A DNA stretch of 33,692 nt from Clostridiales bacterium (GTDB taxonomy: Bacteria; Bacillota; Clostridia; Peptostreptococcales; Anaerovoracaceae): the NCBI GenBank assembly GCA_022780965.1, contig JALEUQ010000035.1, positions 1-33,692 on the forward strand. The letters run 5' to 3'. Position 1 is the first letter of the stretch. Each line of letters opens with the position of its first letter. A program made the position numbers and the translations under genes. This document shows positions 32,690 through 33,692 of the stretch, piece by piece. The notes under the pieces were generated by a model. That model saw only the letters and a list, made by a program, of their open reading frames with translations, made no database searches and was not told the DNA's origin.

Positions 32690-32742
32690 GTCAAGGTTTC
32701 GTTTATAGATGATGATATAAATTACATGAGGTTTAATTATAA

Positions 32743-33692
32743 ATGAGTAACACCAGAAATCTTGATAAAACGAGGAGAATGGGCGAAATGCCTGTAGGCA
32801 GACTGATTCTGGCAATGTCGTGGCCGGCAATGCTGAGTATGATGATACAGGCATTTTATAATGTTGTGGACAGCTATTTCGTTTCACTTATCGGAGAACA
32901 GGCACTGGCAGCCATTACTTATGTTACTCCGGTACACTTCATGCTCATTGCATTTGGAGTAGGAACAGGAGTCGGCATTAATTCGCTCATTGCAAGAAGA
33001 CTTGGTGCAGAGTCCTTCGAAGATGCAAATGCAGCAGCAACACACGGATACCTGCTCGGCATATTTAACTGGATTCTGTTTGTTTTCATAGGAATTTTCC
33101 TCTCAAGACCGATAATGGAATTCATGAGCCACACGCCGTACATAATTGATTCTGCGACAATGTACATGCGCATTATCACAATAGGAAGTCTGTTTATATT
33201 TGTCCAGGTTTCTACCGAAAAAATCCTTCAGGCTACCGGCAACATGGTGTTCCCGATGATATGCAGTCTGAGCGGTGCGGTAATTAACATTGTTTTTGAC
33301 CCAATTCTTATTTTCGGCCTTGGCCCGTTCCCTGAGATGGGTGTAACAGGAGCAGCAGTTGCCACAGTATTCAGCCAGTTCATATCATTCGGACTTGGAC
33401 AGATTCTTCTTTTCTGCGGAAAGCATACTGTTAAAGTATCATTCAGAAATTTCAAATTAAGCGGCAGAATCATAAGAGACATATACATCGTTGGAGGTCC
33501 TGCTATACTCATGCAGTCAATATCTTCCATACTCCAGTTCGGAATGAACTACATTCTGGGAGGGCTCAATGAGACTGCAGTTGCAGTTAACGGTGTTTAC
33601 GGCAGAGTTCAGTCATTTGTTTTCATGCCTGTATTCGGACTGAATCAGGGCGTACTCCCTATAATGGGTTACAATTACGGTGCCAGAGACAG
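32743..33692 (+). CDS. MATE family multidrug/metabolite exporter (N-terminal 316 residues, cut by window end)
   Basis: The open frame runs off the window. MATE features are MSWPAMLSMMIQAFYNVVDSYFV in TM1 (about 25-47; the residues shown elsewhere in the family as N-x-x-D), the following LAAIT, and GVGTGVGINSLIARRLGA (about 76-93). AVNGVYGRVQSFVFMPVFGLNQ begins the second half. About eight of the usual twelve TM helices are visible. These proteins exchange Na+ or H+ for cationic drugs or metabolites. GAGGT lies about 10 bases before the ATG. A promoter directly upstream suggests it is transcribed separately from the MMPL operon, though read-through is possible because there is no terminator between them. 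Confidence 0.9.
   Translation, partial: MSNTRNLDKTRRMGEMPVGRLILAMSWPAMLSMMIQAFYNVVDSYFVSLIGEQALAAITYVTPVHFMLIAFGVGTGVGINSLIARRLGAESFEDANAAATHGYLLGIFNWILFVFIGIFLSRPIMEFMSHTPYIIDSATMYMRIITIGSLFIFVQVSTEKILQATGNMVFPMICSLSGAVINIVFDPILIFGLGPFPEMGVTGAAVATVFSQFISFGLGQILLFCGKHTVKVSFRNFKLSGRIIRDIYIVGGPAILMQSISSILQFGMNYILGGLNETAVAVNGVYGRVQSFVFMPVFGLNQGVLPIMGYNYGARD

Noticed and set aside
1..33692. CRISPR arrays, insertion sequences, prophage genes or tRNA genes
   Set aside because: I saw no spaced direct repeats, transposase or integrase motifs, phage genes or tRNA cloverleaf on either strand.

Overview
The window reads as a chromosomal segment of a low-to-moderate G+C, anaerobic Bacillota (class Clostridia). 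The evidence is the strong AGGAGG-type ribosome binding sites, TTGACA/TATAAT promoters with 17-base spacers, a HydE [FeFe]-hydrogenase maturase, a two-subunit PyrD/PyrK dihydroorotate dehydrogenase, a NifS/NifU pair, an AGCS sodium:amino-acid symporter and an FMN riboswitch over ribD-ribE-ribBA-ribH. I see no phage, transposon, CRISPR array, rRNA or tRNA. Genus or species cannot be named from what is here.

Layout. (1) 1-3.1 kb: the tail of an unidentified gene, then two sulfur amino acid PLP enzymes (O-acetylhomoserine sulfhydrylase and a PatB/MalY-type C-S lyase). (2) 3.1-7.0 kb: a tightly packed mnmA-hydE-MBL hydrolase-nadE cluster with 1- and 4-base overlaps. (3) 7.0-9.3 kb, minus strand: a LysR regulator and a lone fabF with an expanded loop. 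(4) 9.4-12.5 kb, plus strand: a DUF896 protein, then nifS-nifU and an EamA exporter. (5) 12.5-14.6 kb, minus strand: a two-cluster ferredoxin-like aldo/keto reductase and ilvE. (6) 14.8-21.2 kb, plus strand: an SseB-domain protein, then the pyrimidine operon pyrC-pyrK-pyrD-pyrF-pyrE-pyrB-pyrI, closed by a strong terminator. (7) 21.3-23.9 kb: an AGCS symporter and a cysteine-synthase-like gene. (8) 24.0-27.9 kb, minus strand: the riboflavin operon ribD-ribE-ribBA-ribH under an FMN riboswitch. (9) 27.8-33.7 kb, plus strand: a TetR regulator, an MMPL-family transporter, a secreted heptad-repeat partner protein, and the first 316 codons of a MATE exporter.

How the genes work together. Sulfur chemistry recurs: homocysteine synthesis, C-S lyase, cysteine synthase-like enzyme, cysteine desulfurase plus scaffold, and tRNA 2-thiolation. 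The pyrimidine operon carries every step from carbamoyl phosphate plus aspartate to UMP, but not carAB. The riboflavin operon supplies FMN/FAD, used among others by PyrD and PyrK.

The most interesting signal is inside pyrC. A perfect 8-bp inverted repeat followed by six T, and preceded by a T-rich tract, lies within codons 34-54. It looks like a UTP-sensing, pyrBI-style attenuator built into the gene's own coding sequence instead of a separate leader peptide. Leucine codon use changes sharply at exactly this point: 4 of 6 Leu codons are TTA/TTG up to codon 54, and 0 of 20 after it. Other points of note are divergent rib and tetR promoters that share one -35 element, two tandem terminators in the FMN leader with an 8-nt match to the aptamer, a 7-codon MCGMCKK mini-ORF coupled to the EamA gene, and several palindromes that look like operators.

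The only stretches over 300 bases without a gene are 89-397 (promoter and structured leader of the sulfhydrylase gene) and 27553-27898 (FMN riboswitch leader and divergent promoters).
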